Source: Megaleporinus macrocephalus (taxonomy: Eukaryota > Chordata > Actinopteri > Characiformes > Anostomidae). From it: 64,000 nucleotides of DNA. The notes beneath the pieces are model-generated. The model did not search any database. It saw only the letters and a program-made list of their open reading frames with translations, and had not been told where the DNA came from. The DNA is taken from the NCBI GenBank assembly GCA_021613375.1, contig CM038720.1, positions 43,854,189 through 43,918,188 on the forward strand, in the 5' to 3' direction. Of this stretch, positions 33,487 to 43,274 are shown piece by piece; position 1 is the stretch's first letter, and every line of letters begins with the position of its first letter. The translations under genes and the position numbers were made by a program.

Positions 33487-33919
33487 GTAGAGGGTATCTG
33501 TCCTTGACAGTGATCTTATTTAGACCCTGATAGTCAATGCAGGGACCATCCTTCCCCACAATAAAACCCCAGCCTGAGCTGGGGATGTGGATGGCCTTGT
33601 GAATTCCAGGGCCAGGGCGTCCTGGCTATGGGTCTGGTTTGTTGGGTAGCTACCCTGGTTCAAGATATGGCCCATCTATGGCTGAAATAGGTTCCTCCAA
33701 ATCAACCAAGGGTAGGCCCAGTTCCCTGGCCAGTGCAGTGTCCACAAAATTCCCCACAGCCCCAGAGTCTACAAAGGCCCCAAGATGTTTCTTTGTGGGG
33801 CCCCATAAAAGGGTGGTGTGGAGGACAGCCTGTGTGATAGCTTGTGAGAACTTGCAACTGAGCTAAAATGTCCTCAAGGAATCGTTTCAGCCCTAGTCAC
33901 AATGACAAAATTTGTCATT

Positions 33920-34427
33920 TGTGCCAGAAACAAAGAATGCAAAGTAGATTTATTAACAGAACTAGCAATCACCACACAACAAGAAACGAACAATCACAAC
34001 AAAAGGGCAATACAAGGTCATAATCCAAAATACAGGCAAGGGTCGAAACGGGGAGATCAGACAGCCAGGCAAATAAGTCATAAAGGAAGAGGCAGGAGAA
34101 TAAACAAGAGACACAGAAGAAAATAAAAAGTCAAAAACCAGGGGAGCAGAACAAACCAAGCAACCAGGCGCAAAAGGGATGATGCAAAAGAAAGAGAGAG
34201 AGAAAGCCAGATAACAAAAGCCAAACCAAACCAAAGTCGAGTCAAAACCAAAAATCTGATCAGGAATACAGGAGAAATTGCTCAGAATTGCAAACAATGT
34301 TTGGCAAAACTTCGCAACGAGTGTATGGGGTTACTGTGTTTATATGGTGTGTGTGTGTGTGTGTTCCAGAGAAGCGGAACATAAGAAAGGTGAATGATTG
34401 GTATATTGTTGACATGTGGGTGTGACA
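33920..34427 (-). repeat. Putative LTR
   Basis: On the minus strand it begins TGTCACACCC and ends CTGGCACA. It carries CATATAAAC near 34345-34335, a (GT)n run at 34347-34364, and AATAAA near 33950. Length about 508 bp. No second copy was found, so the limits are inferred from the TG...CA ends and polyadenylation signal. Confidence 0.5.
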
Positions 34428-34689
34428 TCATCAGGAAGTGCACGCTGGGAATTGGGAGTCAGGAAGATCTGAGGTTTTGGAAGAAACTGTAGGCGGGACA
34501 TTTGTGACTTTAAACAAATTCTTTTCTTTATCAATTATTAATATTAGAAATCTGCAAAATTCAGAAAATCTAAAGAAATTAACTGATTAACCACTTGGAC
34601 CCACAATCAGCATCAGAGATTCAGTTACTGGTCTTCTTGACTAACTACATATGCAGCCCTGGCACGCTAGCAAATTGGTTCACACCATC

Positions 34690-34973
34690 ACTTCTGGTCT
34701 TAAGTAAAATAAAAAAAGAACCCACAAAAAGTTCAACAAGATATAAATGCAGGTACACATTTGGTCTATATATGTTTATTTAAAAATGATATCTATTTTT
34801 CAAAAGAAATTAACAACGAATGATAATCTGATCATTGCTTATCAAACAAAAGTACAAGATTTTGAAAAACAATTCACAATGGTTTCATATTATACCATCT
34901 GCATAAAGACAAAACCTTTCAGAGAAGAACATCAGTAGATATCAAGCACTATAACTGACCTACATTTATGTCA
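34690..34973 (-). promoter_or_regulatory. Orphan OR 5' unit without receptor
   Basis: Homologous to the OR4 5' unit: TGACATAA (34973-34966), 12-base gap, decayed TATAGT (34953-34948), exon 1 end at 34896 with donor GTAT from 34895, a 197-bp intron matching OR4's, and acceptor ACTTAAG ending at 34699 followed by ACCAGAAG. Homology then stops: the next ATG reads Met-Val-stop and no OR coding sequence follows. Confidence 0.65.
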
Positions 34974-35009
34974 GCATCATCAAGTTCTCCTCTAAAAAAG
35001 TGCATGTAG

Positions 35010-35555
35010 TATTCCATTATATTCCGTCTGTTGTGCTTTTGGCCATTTTTTCGTATCAGCTTCTCCCTTCGGATTTGGTTGTTTGATTCATTGATTCTTT
35101 GTTTTTGACTCCTGACTCCTTCACAATTTTTCTTGCAAATTGTCATTGCTTTACTGGTTATTGACCTTAACTGGCCCTTTATTACGATTTTGGAGATCCT
35201 CTTCTCATTAAAGATTCTTTTACTAAATCTGCTAGTGTCTAACTTGTTTTGGGTATCGTTACAGTGTGATGCAGGACTCTTGCTACATTTTGCAAACTTT
35301 TATTAAAGTTTAAACACCACATTAAATTGTTTTATTAAAAAAGTAGGGAAAATTCTTCAATGGAATCAGCATACAAACGGTAACATTCAAAGTAAATAAC
35401 GTCTTACTAAAAATTTACTTTAAATTTTACTTTAAAAAGTCTGCAGCAAAGAAATGAACAGACCCTGAAAAATCCCAGTTTATAGATTTAAGAAATCCTA
35501 GTTAAGCTAACTGTGTAAACAAAGGTTGTTTATGAAGAAATTTATAAAAGCAATT
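35010..35555. other. Unassigned interval 3' of OR4
   Basis: No gene. 35035-35275 is T-rich, with ATTAAA near 35208, and could be a decayed solo LTR, but no terminal match was found. Confidence 0.35.
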
Positions 35556-35559
35556 TACT

Positions 35560-35635
35560 GTGTTCTGCTGCGGCCTTTGCTGAGCACTTTTTACTTCAGA
35601 ATGTCCACACTCATACCCGCCCACCTCCTCTGAGA
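35560..35635. other. Conserved block downstream of OR4
   Basis: Contains TGTTCTGCTGCGGCCTTTGC followed by TGAGC. Similar to the blocks downstream of OR1 and OR3. About 100-180 bp past the OR4 stop. Confidence 0.45.
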
Positions 35636-35737
35636 TTAACAGTGTAAGAAGTGGCTATTGGGAAATAATAACAGGTCTAATAAATAACCCATCCTAATGG
35701 AGGCCTAAAAGGTGGAACTACATTTTTAACTAATTTG

Positions 35738-36745
35738 TCAGTAAGCTAAATGATTTTTTTCCACCGTGCACTTTACAGGATCTTTCATTGTACGGTTTAC
35801 CTTAATTCGTTTATAGAGAACTTTAATAGACTGTAATACCTCCTCTGTCTTCAGAGTGTATATGATAGGGTTTAACATCGGTGGAATAGCTTGTGTTAAG
35901 ACAGAATTGATTATTCTGGTGTTTGGATGGATGTATGTTGTGAGAGCAGTAATGTAAACACTAAGGATTGGTAGATAAAACATAGTCACTAATATGAGGT
36001 GGGAAGTGCAGGTTTTCATAGCTTTGATTCGATCAGCACCATGAGAGATCTTAAGTAATGCAAAACCAATACAGACATATGAGATAGCTATTAGCAACAA
36101 TGGAACACAAAGTACAACAGCAATATTGAAATATGATACCATGAAATTAGGAGAATTATCATTACAGGCTAGTCTGAAGATAGGGCCATGATCACAGAAA
36201 TAACTGTCAACTGTGGTAGATCTACAGAAGGACAGTCTGGAAATCAGACCTATACGGACAGTAACAAAAGACAAAGAGAAAAGCCACATAACACCAATAA
36301 TCAAAGTCATAGTGGTTTTGGTGACAATAGCGTGATACCTCAGAGGAAAACAAATAGCAATCACTCTGTCAAAGCACAAAGCAAGCAGAGTCAATGACTG
36401 CATGGTCATAAAATGAAAAACAAAGAACATGCTTGTCAGACAGTCTTCATAAGGTATGTACTGGTCCTCACGCAGAAACATGTCTGCATACTTCGGAATA
36501 AGAGCAGAACTTCCACACACATCAGACAAGGCCAAGTTAAAGACAGCGATATACTTTGCTGTGTGTAGAGTACGTGCCAGGTAAATAGTACCCATTATAA
36601 AAGAATTACCTAAAACAGTAACAGCATATACAAAACACAGAAACATGTAGTAATACTTTGCATGTGGCATGTTGTACAATCCACTGATGTAAAATACTGG
36701 GGGGCGAATAAATGTAGCATTCTCAAGTTGCACCACAGACGTCAT
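35738..36745 (-). CDS. Olfactory receptor OR4, intact
   Basis: 335-aa seven-transmembrane receptor, ATG at 36745-36743. Motifs: ENATF glycosylation site, VLGNSFIMG, LHTAKYIAVFNLALSDV, YEDCLTSMF, LALCFDRVIAICFPLRYH, YFCDHGPIFRLAC, KAMKTCTSHL and PPMLNPIIYTLK. The tail is extended by several residues (ends VEKNHLAY). The TM5 start differs from the paralogues (MVSYFNIAVVLCVP versus MMAYVNVAVVLCFP), a position class often linked to ligand differences. No break. Its CRE-like site has lost the CpG (TGATGTAA), so expression may differ from OR1-OR3. Confidence 0.93.
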   Translation of the reverse strand: MTSVVQLENATFIRPPVFYISGLYNMPHAKYYYMFLCFVYAVTVLGNSFIMGTIYLARTLHTAKYIAVFNLALSDVCGSSALIPKYADMFLREDQYIPYEDCLTSMFFVFHFMTMQSLTLLALCFDRVIAICFPLRYHAIVTKTTMTLIIGVMWLFSLSFVTVRIGLISRLSFCRSTTVDSYFCDHGPIFRLACNDNSPNFMVSYFNIAVVLCVPLLLIAISYVCIGFALLKISHGADRIKAMKTCTSHLILVTMFYLPILSVYITALTTYIHPNTRIINSVLTQAIPPMLNPIIYTLKTEEVLQSIKVLYKRIKVNRTMKDPVKCTVEKNHLAY

Positions 36746-36759
36746 GTCAAAAAACTGGT

Positions 36760-37098
36760 CTTAAATAAAATGTAAAAAAAGATTTAAAACCCACGAATTC
36801 AACAAGACATAAATGCAGGTACAAATCTATATACTCTCTTAAAAATGATATATTATTTTTATATATAAATATATATATATTATTTATAGAATTTGGAGCA
36901 TACAAAATAAATTAACAGCAAATGACAATCTGATCAATGCTTATGAAAGAAATGTTCAAGATGTTGAAAAACAATTCTCAATGGCTTCATATTATACCGT
37001 CTGCAGAAAGACAAAACCTTTCAGAGCAGTACATCCAGAGATACCAAGCACATTTATAACTGACCTACATTTACATCAGCCTCACAAATCTCCATGGA
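36760..37098 (-). promoter_or_regulatory. OR4 promoter, 5' exon and intron
   Basis: Degenerate TCCATGGA (37098-37091), TGATGTAA (37078-37071), 12-base gap, TATAAA (37058-37053), exon 1 end at 36998 with donor GTAT from 36997, a 238-bp intron containing an AT-rich run, acceptor TTTAAG ending at 36760. The palindrome lies about 23 bases closer to the CRE-like site than in OR1-OR3. Confidence 0.6.
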
Positions 37099-37559
37099 CA
37101 AGGACATATGTTAAATTGAAATACTTGCGATTAATAAAGAAAATGAAGACTTATGATGGTTGTGTCAGCATGCTGCCCACTCCAGCAGTGTTCTGAGGTA
37201 GGAAGGTATCCAGTCATGTGTGAACTTTAGGTTTACATAAAATACTGCCTACTAGAAGCTCTGGTTTGGCTGATACATAAACATAGTATCAAATTCGGCT
37301 TTCATCTGTGTACGCATCAACATAACCAGAAGAAAAAAAAAATGTAGGAAAACTTTGAGGAAACACATGCAAAGGAATATATTTCATAATTTAATGGCTT
37401 TGTTACTCTGACAGCAGTCTATAAGTGCTGAATCTGAAGTCGGAATGTGATCACCCTAAAACTTTCCCAATGCAGCGAGCAATAAAGGTACATCCGGTCG
37501 GCGGCGCGTTAACACGCAGCGGCCACTCTTGGTCCGAGAATTGGTGCTTTTTGTGTTAT

Positions 37560-39190
37560 TGTTTGTGGATACTCACGTCCATCTCTGCAAATATGTGCAT
37601 CGGAACAACAGTGCACATATCCTACCACCGCCAGACCCTGCTTCAGTGGAGAAATCAGCCTAAAAACAATCTTTCGGATGAAGTTCTACAGACGCTACAA
37701 GAGCTCAGCCTGCTACAAGACCCAGGCCTGCAGTCCGCGGCGTTTCCTGATGGCGGAGCCCGGCGGAAGTGTCATCGCAAGCGGTGCGAGTGAAAGCGGA
37801 AGCGCGGTAAGAGAGCCGGGGTTCGTGCGAGGCTAAAGGCTAGCCCTAGCTGCCCGGCTATACCATCGCTATTACTCGCAAACGTCTGCTCCCTCGATAA
37901 TAAACTGGACTGCATTCGACTCCAGCGAGCGACCCAGAGAGAGTTCAGAGACTGCTGTGCTCTAGTCTTTGTGGAATCGTGGCTCAGCGACAGTATTCCA
38001 GACAGCGCCATTCAGCTAGACGGGCTAGCCTCGTTCAGAGCGGATTGGAGCGCGGCTCTGTCCGGGAAGACACGCGGTGGAGGCGTGTGTGTTTACATCA
38101 ACACAGAATGGTGCAACAACGCTGTGACTGTCGCCAAGCACTGCTCTCCGCTAGTGGAGTTCATCATAGTCCAGTGCAGACCTTTTTATTTAGTACGGGA
38201 ATTCTCCGCCGTGCTGATAGCCGTCGTGTACATACCGCCTAGCGCTAGTGCTAATGCTAATGCTAAAGAGGCACTGTGGGAGCTGCACGGGGGCATTAGT
38301 GATCTGCAGACCAGACATCCAGACGCACTGTTCATTGTCGCCGGAGATTTCAACCACGCTAATCTCCAGTCAGTCCTCCCTAAATTCCATCAGCATGTGG
38401 ACTTTGCCACGAGAGGAGCGAACGCGTTGGACCTTGTTTACACAAACATACCCAGCGTGTACCGGGCAGCCCTGCCCCCACCTCGCGTTCTCAGACCACA
38501 TGTCTGTGTATCTGACTCCAGCTTACACACCCCTCATCAGACGCCCCAGACCATTTCAGAAGCAGGTGAAAACCTGGCTGGCAGGAGCATCTCTGCCCTT
38601 CAGGACTGTTTTGAGTGCACTGCATGGGACATGTTCAGGGAGGCTGCGACTGAAGGCGACTCTGTTAACTTGGAGGAGTACACAGCATCAGTGACTGGCT
38701 ACATCAGCAAGTGTATTGATGATGTCACTGTCTCCAAGACCATCACCATACGCCCAAACCAGAAGCCGTGGATGACTCCTGAGGTGTGTGCGCTACTGAG
38801 GACCCGCGACTCGGCCTTCAGAGTGGGTGGCAAGGCGGCCCTAAGAAAAGCAAGAGCCAAATTGTCACGAGCCATCCGAGAGGCAAAGCGCGCACACGCC
38901 CAGAGAATCCACAACCACTTCAAGGACACGGGTGACATGCGGCACATGTGGCAGGGCATCCAGGAAATCACACACTACAGGACAATGCCACCGTCCTGTG
39001 ACAGTGATGCCTTCCTCCCCGATGCCCTAAACGACTTTTATGCACGGTTTGAGGCTCAGAACAACACGTTGGTGAGCAAGATCACACCCAAGCCAGACGA
39101 GCAGGCACTGTGCCTGACTGCAGTGGACGTGAGGAAAACTCAGAGAGCGCAGAGTCAACCCACGGAAAGCTGCAGGACCAGACAACATCC
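37560..39190 (+). pseudogene. Rex1-like leader and endonuclease, broken
   Basis: Leader SYHRQTLLQWRNQPKNNL and DGGARRKCHRKRCE ends in a TGA near 37793 (CGA in the sister copy). The endonuclease follows: [54 protein letters not shown], then a frame change near 38468 before [12 protein letters not shown]. The frame shared with the sister copy is lost near 38590 ([10 protein letters not shown] lies in another frame). A further +4 change near 39140 (CAGAGA in place of CT) shifts the linker before RT. At least four lesions. Confidence 0.82.
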
Positions 39191-39198
39191 CTGGCAGA

Positions 39199-40509
39199 GT
39201 GCTCAGAGAGTGTGCAGACCAGTTGACAGATGTTCTCACGGACATCTTCAACGTCTCCCTGCGCAGCTCCACTGTCCCAACGTGCCTCAAGACCACCACC
39301 ATCATCCCCGTGCCGAAGAAGTCCACGGTGTCCTGCCTCAATGACTACCGTCCCGTAGCTCTCACGCCCATCATCATGAAGTGCTTTGAGAGGCTAGTCA
39401 TGAGGAACATCAAGACCCAACTGCCCTCTTCATTGGACCCCCTGCAACTTGCATATCGTCCCAACCGCTCCACGGACGATGCCATCACCACCACCCTTCA
39501 TCTCTCCCTTACCCACCTGGAGAAGAAGGACACCTACGTCAGAATGCTGTTCATAGACTTCAGTTCAGCATTCAACACCATCATCCCACAGAATCTCACC
39601 AGGAAGTTAAGCCTGCTGGGCCTCAACACCCCCCTGTGCAACTGGATCCTGGACTTCCTGACAGGGAGGCCCCAGTTAGTCCGGTTCGGGAACAGCAGCT
39701 CCAGCACCATCACCATAAACACTGGGGCACCCCAGGGCAGTGTACTGAGTCCTCTGTTGTTCACCCTGCTGACTCATGACTGTGTTGCGAAACACAGTTC
39801 TAACAGCATCATAAAGTTCGCTGATGATACAACTGTGCTGGGTCTCATCAGCAAAGGCGACGAGTCAGCATACAGGGAGGAGGTACAGCAGCTGACAGAC
39901 TGGTGTGCAGTCAACAACCTTCTCTGGAATGTAGAGAAGACCAAGGAAATGGTTGTTGACTTCAGGAAATCTAGACCGGTCCACTCTCCGCTTAACATCA
40001 ACGGCTCCTCTGTGGAGATCGTTAAGAGCACCAAGTTCCTTGGTGTCCACCTAGCGGAGAACCTCACCTGGTCCCTGAACACCAGCTCTACAGCCAAGAA
40101 AGCCCAGCAGCGTCTCTACTTCCTCCGGAAGCTGAGAAAGGCCCGTCTCCCTCCACCCATCCTCACCCTCTTCTATAGGGGAACCATAGAGAGCATCCTA
40201 AGCAGCTGCATCACTGCCTGGTTTGGGACCTGCACAGCCTCTGACCGCAAGTCCCTCCAACGCATTGTGAGGACAGCTGAGAGGATCATCGGAGTCTCTC
40301 TCCCCTCCGTCTTGGACATTTACACCATCCGCTGCATCCGCAAAGCAACCAGCATTGTGGATGACCCCACCCACCCTTCAAACAGACTGTTCTCCCTCCT
40401 GCCATCAGGAAGAAGGTACCTCAGCGTCCAGTCCAACACGACCAGACTCTGCAACAGCTTCTTCCCCCAAGCCATCAGACTTCTCAACACAACTCAACGT
40501 CTGAACTGA
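39199..40509 (+). CDS. Rex1-like reverse transcriptase, open frame of 436 codons
   Basis: Complete RT and C-terminal region: [81 protein letters not shown] (catalytic FADD), [61 protein letters not shown]. It ends with a stop at 40509. The assigned start is simply the first codon after the upstream frameshift; the natural protein would be continuous with the endonuclease. RT itself shows no lesion, so the copy is young, but it is separated from its endonuclease. Confidence 0.88.
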   Translation: MLRECADQLTDVLTDIFNVSLRSSTVPTCLKTTTIIPVPKKSTVSCLNDYRPVALTPIIMKCFERLVMRNIKTQLPSSLDPLQLAYRPNRSTDDAITTTLHLSLTHLEKKDTYVRMLFIDFSSAFNTIIPQNLTRKLSLLGLNTPLCNWILDFLTGRPQLVRFGNSSSSTITINTGAPQGSVLSPLLFTLLTHDCVAKHSSNSIIKFADDTTVLGLISKGDESAYREEVQQLTDWCAVNNLLWNVEKTKEMVVDFRKSRPVHSPLNINGSSVEIVKSTKFLGVHLAENLTWSLNTSSTAKKAQQRLYFLRKLRKARLPPPILTLFYRGTIESILSSCITAWFGTCTASDRKSLQRIVRTAERIIGVSLPSVLDIYTIRCIRKATSIVDDPTHPSNRLFSLLPSGRRYLSVQSNTTRLCNSFFPQAIRLLNTTQRLN

Positions 40510-41084
40510 TATCTTTCTGGTACATGTACACTCTCTCTCTCTCTCTCCAACCATTTACCCCAGATAAAAAAGGGGAAGCATTTTTGCACAAAGCATTGCA
40601 CTGATAACTTTACTACCTCACTGGACTCTATTTATTACACATTGCACAATTTGCACACTACCAGCAATTATTTATTATTCTCTGTCTGTACTTTGTTCTG
40701 TTGTGTTGTCTGTCCACACTTGTTTGTTTGTGTTGCACTTGTGTCTTGTATGCACTGTCTATGTTGCACCATGGTCCTGGAGGAACGTTGTTTCGTTTCA
40801 CTGTGTACTCTGTATGTAGTTGAAATGACAATAAAACCCACTTGACTTGACCACTTGATAAAGGCAGCATTGTGATTTCCCTATACTGGAAAGAGAAGAA
40901 AAAGGTGAGCGCTACCATGAGTCTTGTGTCATGCCAACAGTTAACCACACATAAATCATCCTGAGATGATAATAAATAATAAGGTTAACACACTTATGGA
41001 ATGCTTATAATTTTCTTCACTATACCAAAAAAAAACACTGGCAGCAAACTTTGTGAAAAACAGAACGTGGCCTAAGCCCCGATT

Positions 41085-41520
41085 CACTCCGGTCTGGCCA
41101 ATCGTAGCCATGTTGCTGCTACCGCCAGTTCGTTGCACTCCATTCCTGCTATAAGACTACCCGTTGCATCACGGTGTGCCATTGCAATTCGTGCAACATG
41201 CCCACGCACGACCCCAGGCTTCGCCGCAGACACCGTTGCTCTGCCCCCACACTTGCTGGTCCCACCCACTGCCATCCCCGGTTCATCACACAACATTCCT
41301 GCTATGAGTCTACCTTCTGCCATCACCAGTCTGCTGCATGCTATTCCCATAATGGGCCCAGGCACGGTGCAGGTGCCACTGCTCTGCCCACATCAGTAGG
41401 ATCCATCTCTGTCCATCGCATGCCATTCCTAATACGAGTCTACCTGCTGCTATCGCCAGTTTGTCGCAGAATATTCCAGTAACAAGCCTTTGCACACCAC
41501 CGGGCTTCTTTTCAGCCACT
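41085..41520 (+). repeat. Degenerate tandem repeat of about 120 bp
   Basis: Phrases such as CCATTCCTGCTAT, GCCATCACCAGT and CTGCTCTGCCC recur about every 110-130 bp in four imperfect copies. Some antisense ORFs run through it without known motifs. Confidence 0.5.
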
Positions 41521-41559
41521 GCTGCTCTGCCCACACCTGCTGGCCTTTTCTGGTCTCTC

Positions 41560-42530
41560 TTCTCTCCTGCTCCTAGTGCTTCCCTCATTCTCCTTTGGCT
41601 TTACTCCCCCTTTCCGCTCCTGCCCATTCTGACTCCCACCACTTTTCTTTTTCCATCTTTCTCACTCCCCGCCGCCCGTTTTTGTCTCCCAATCCCCCCT
41701 TTTTTATCATCCCTCCCCACCCCTATTTCATCATCCCTGTCAATCCAGCACCTGGTTTAATTCCCCAAGCCAATTCTCGTACCTTACTCTCTGTTTACAA
41801 GTGCTGCAGCCAGCCTAACCAAGCCAACAGTGCTCAACGCGCAAGGCACAGTCTTCTCCCTGGCTTTGACAACTCTTGCTTCACCTCCCACCAATGCTCA
41901 GCTCTTCAATTCACCGCTCATTCCTTACAGCTTTGCTTGAGGATTTTCCAAGGTGCGGATAATGACCTTTCTGTGCTTTGCCACCATTCCATGTCACCTT
42001 CGGCTCCTTGCTCCATCAAGAGACCATCGGATGCTTCGTTTCCTCATGCAGACAGCTTTATGATTGGTCCTTTTCCACGGTTGCAAGCTGCCCCAAGATC
42101 TTTGCGCAAACTGTTGCCCGGTGCAGTCATCACTGTAATTTGGAGGCACAAATGGGCCTGTTGCACAATCATTCTTCATTCAGACAACGTCACAATCACT
42201 AACATAACAAACAAGGAAATTCCCATATTCCCTCTTCTTCCTGACACAACGATCTCAACGTCTTCTCATAAGAATTAGTACTCCAAGCTTTCATACGCTC
42301 AAAGCTATTCCCTTTCTTTGGAATTCTCTGCTTCCCAGTCCATACAAACCAATCCTCCATCATATTCAAGCTGTCATACACTTTCTGCTTCTCCTAAATG
42401 ACCCACTCTTCATAACAAAAGTTGCATCCGTCACCACTCACAACTGGTTTCACCTTCATTCAGCAACATCCTTTCACCCAGCAGTTATAATCGAACTTAG
42501 TTGTCTGTCTACTGCTTCAGGATCAGTATC
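41560..42530 (+). pseudogene. Possible tyrosine-recombinase retroelement remnant (DIRS/Ngaro-like)
   Basis: A 227-codon ORF (41595-42278) ends with WRHKWACCTIILHSDNVTIT and NITNK, which resembles the RNase H segment (W...I.FHSDN.AVV.IINK) of DIRS/Ngaro elements. Just after its stop the same frame reads SYAQSYSLSLEFSASQSI, resembling the start of the tyrosine recombinase (STxxSYxxAxxxFxxFC). The RNase H then recombinase order fits such elements. The catalytic Arg-His-Arg-Tyr set is not recognisable. This is motif recognition only. Confidence 0.35.
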
Positions 42531-43065
42531 ATCGGCTTCCCGCTAAGGATTCCCTGACCAGGGCAAACCTGTTTTTGAAAGAAAGACTTCCTTGTTGCAC
42601 ACCTCCCCTAAAAAGTACATCAACTGTGGCAAGACCTACATGTACGTCCTAACAATTGTTGGGGATTTGCACAGCCTGACCTGGCCAGGTTTTCCACTTG
42701 TAAGTTTCCAATGGAGTGTGTTGATTTCAAATCATTGATCTTTCTAAATCATTTTCCAAAACTAATATGTAACTTTATTTCTTAAGGTCTTGCCTTTGTA
42801 AGACCACTCAACAAACAAGAGCAAATTCAACTAAAGATCAAATCATCATATATTTATATTCATTTCTATATAGGTTTATATGTGTTATGTAAGGTTTTCA
42901 TAGGGTGTCCCTATTTTTCATACAACTGTATGTTTTATCTGTACTGAAAAAGACTGGGTAAAAAAATTGGAAATGCATAGAATAACCGTGTGGTTGGGAC
43001 TTTTTGGGACATGTTTGAACATTTAAGCTGTTTGTAGACAATTATATTTAAAAACTCTTTATTCA
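42530..43065. repeat. Segment duplicated at 47740-48530 (Tc1-derived)
   Basis: Shares GGCAAACCTGTTTTTGA, CTTCCTTGTTGCACA, CACAGCCTGACCTGGC, AGGGTGTCC and ATGCATAGAATAA, in the same order and orientation, with 47740-48530. The first part is Tc1 transposase-derived; the later part includes a terminal-repeat-like TAGGGTGTCCCTATTTTTC. It lies 3' of OR5 just as the copy lies 3' of OR6. Confidence 0.8.
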
Positions 43066-43274
43066 TGTTAACCTAAGGCTACTCAAAAAAAACTTCCAAT
43101 ACTTTACATCAATAATCCACCTACTTTTAAAATGAGAAAAATATTACAATGCAAGTCTGATGGGACGAATTTCTGCCTTTTTACAAATACATTTTTTTTA
43201 CAAATAACTTTTTTAATTAACTGCCTTATGCCAGTAAGCCAATATAACATCAAAATGTATTATATAATTTAATT

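Larger units (their letters stand above)
32155..33870 (-). pseudogene. Gypsy protease and RT remnant (interrupted)
   Basis: Protease: AFVDSGAVGNFVDTALAREL near 33770-33710, retaining the catalytic DSGA. RT: PCIDYQGLNKITVKDRYPL ending at 33495, then after the hAT element PLPLVPSAFKGRQ, an in-frame stop, [20 protein letters not shown] and [19 protein letters not shown]. At the catalytic block YLDD the sequence reads YLD and then shifts frame (about 32255). The RT frame resumes correctly across the transposon when one target duplication is removed, confirming the nesting. Non-functional. Confidence 0.8.
32155..34427 (-). mobile_element. Gypsy-like element with LTR, protease and RT, split by hAT
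   Basis: In minus-strand order: a putative 5' LTR (34427-33920), a short unassigned stretch, retropepsin (about 33830-33670), RT start (33560-33495), the hAT insertion (33486-32503) and RT continuation (32501-32155). Gag, RNase H, integrase and the 3' LTR are missing. Confidence 0.75.
37491..40850 (+). mobile_element. Rex1/Babar-like LINE, full length
   Basis: 3.36 kb from CATCCGGTCGGCGGCG to a 3' CTTGACTTGA tail. A weak flanking match (ATAAAGGTA before, ATAAAGGCA after) may be the target-site duplication. Contains leader, endonuclease, RT and a 3' UTR with a (CT)n run at 40529-40548 and AATAAA near 40831. Closely matches 1-2108 over the shared 2.1 kb. Confidence 0.88.

Noticed and set aside
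41084..41588. Antisense ORFs of 90-100 codons
   Set aside because: They lie in a GC-rich imperfect tandem repeat, have repetitive composition and no motif, and are probably chance ORFs.
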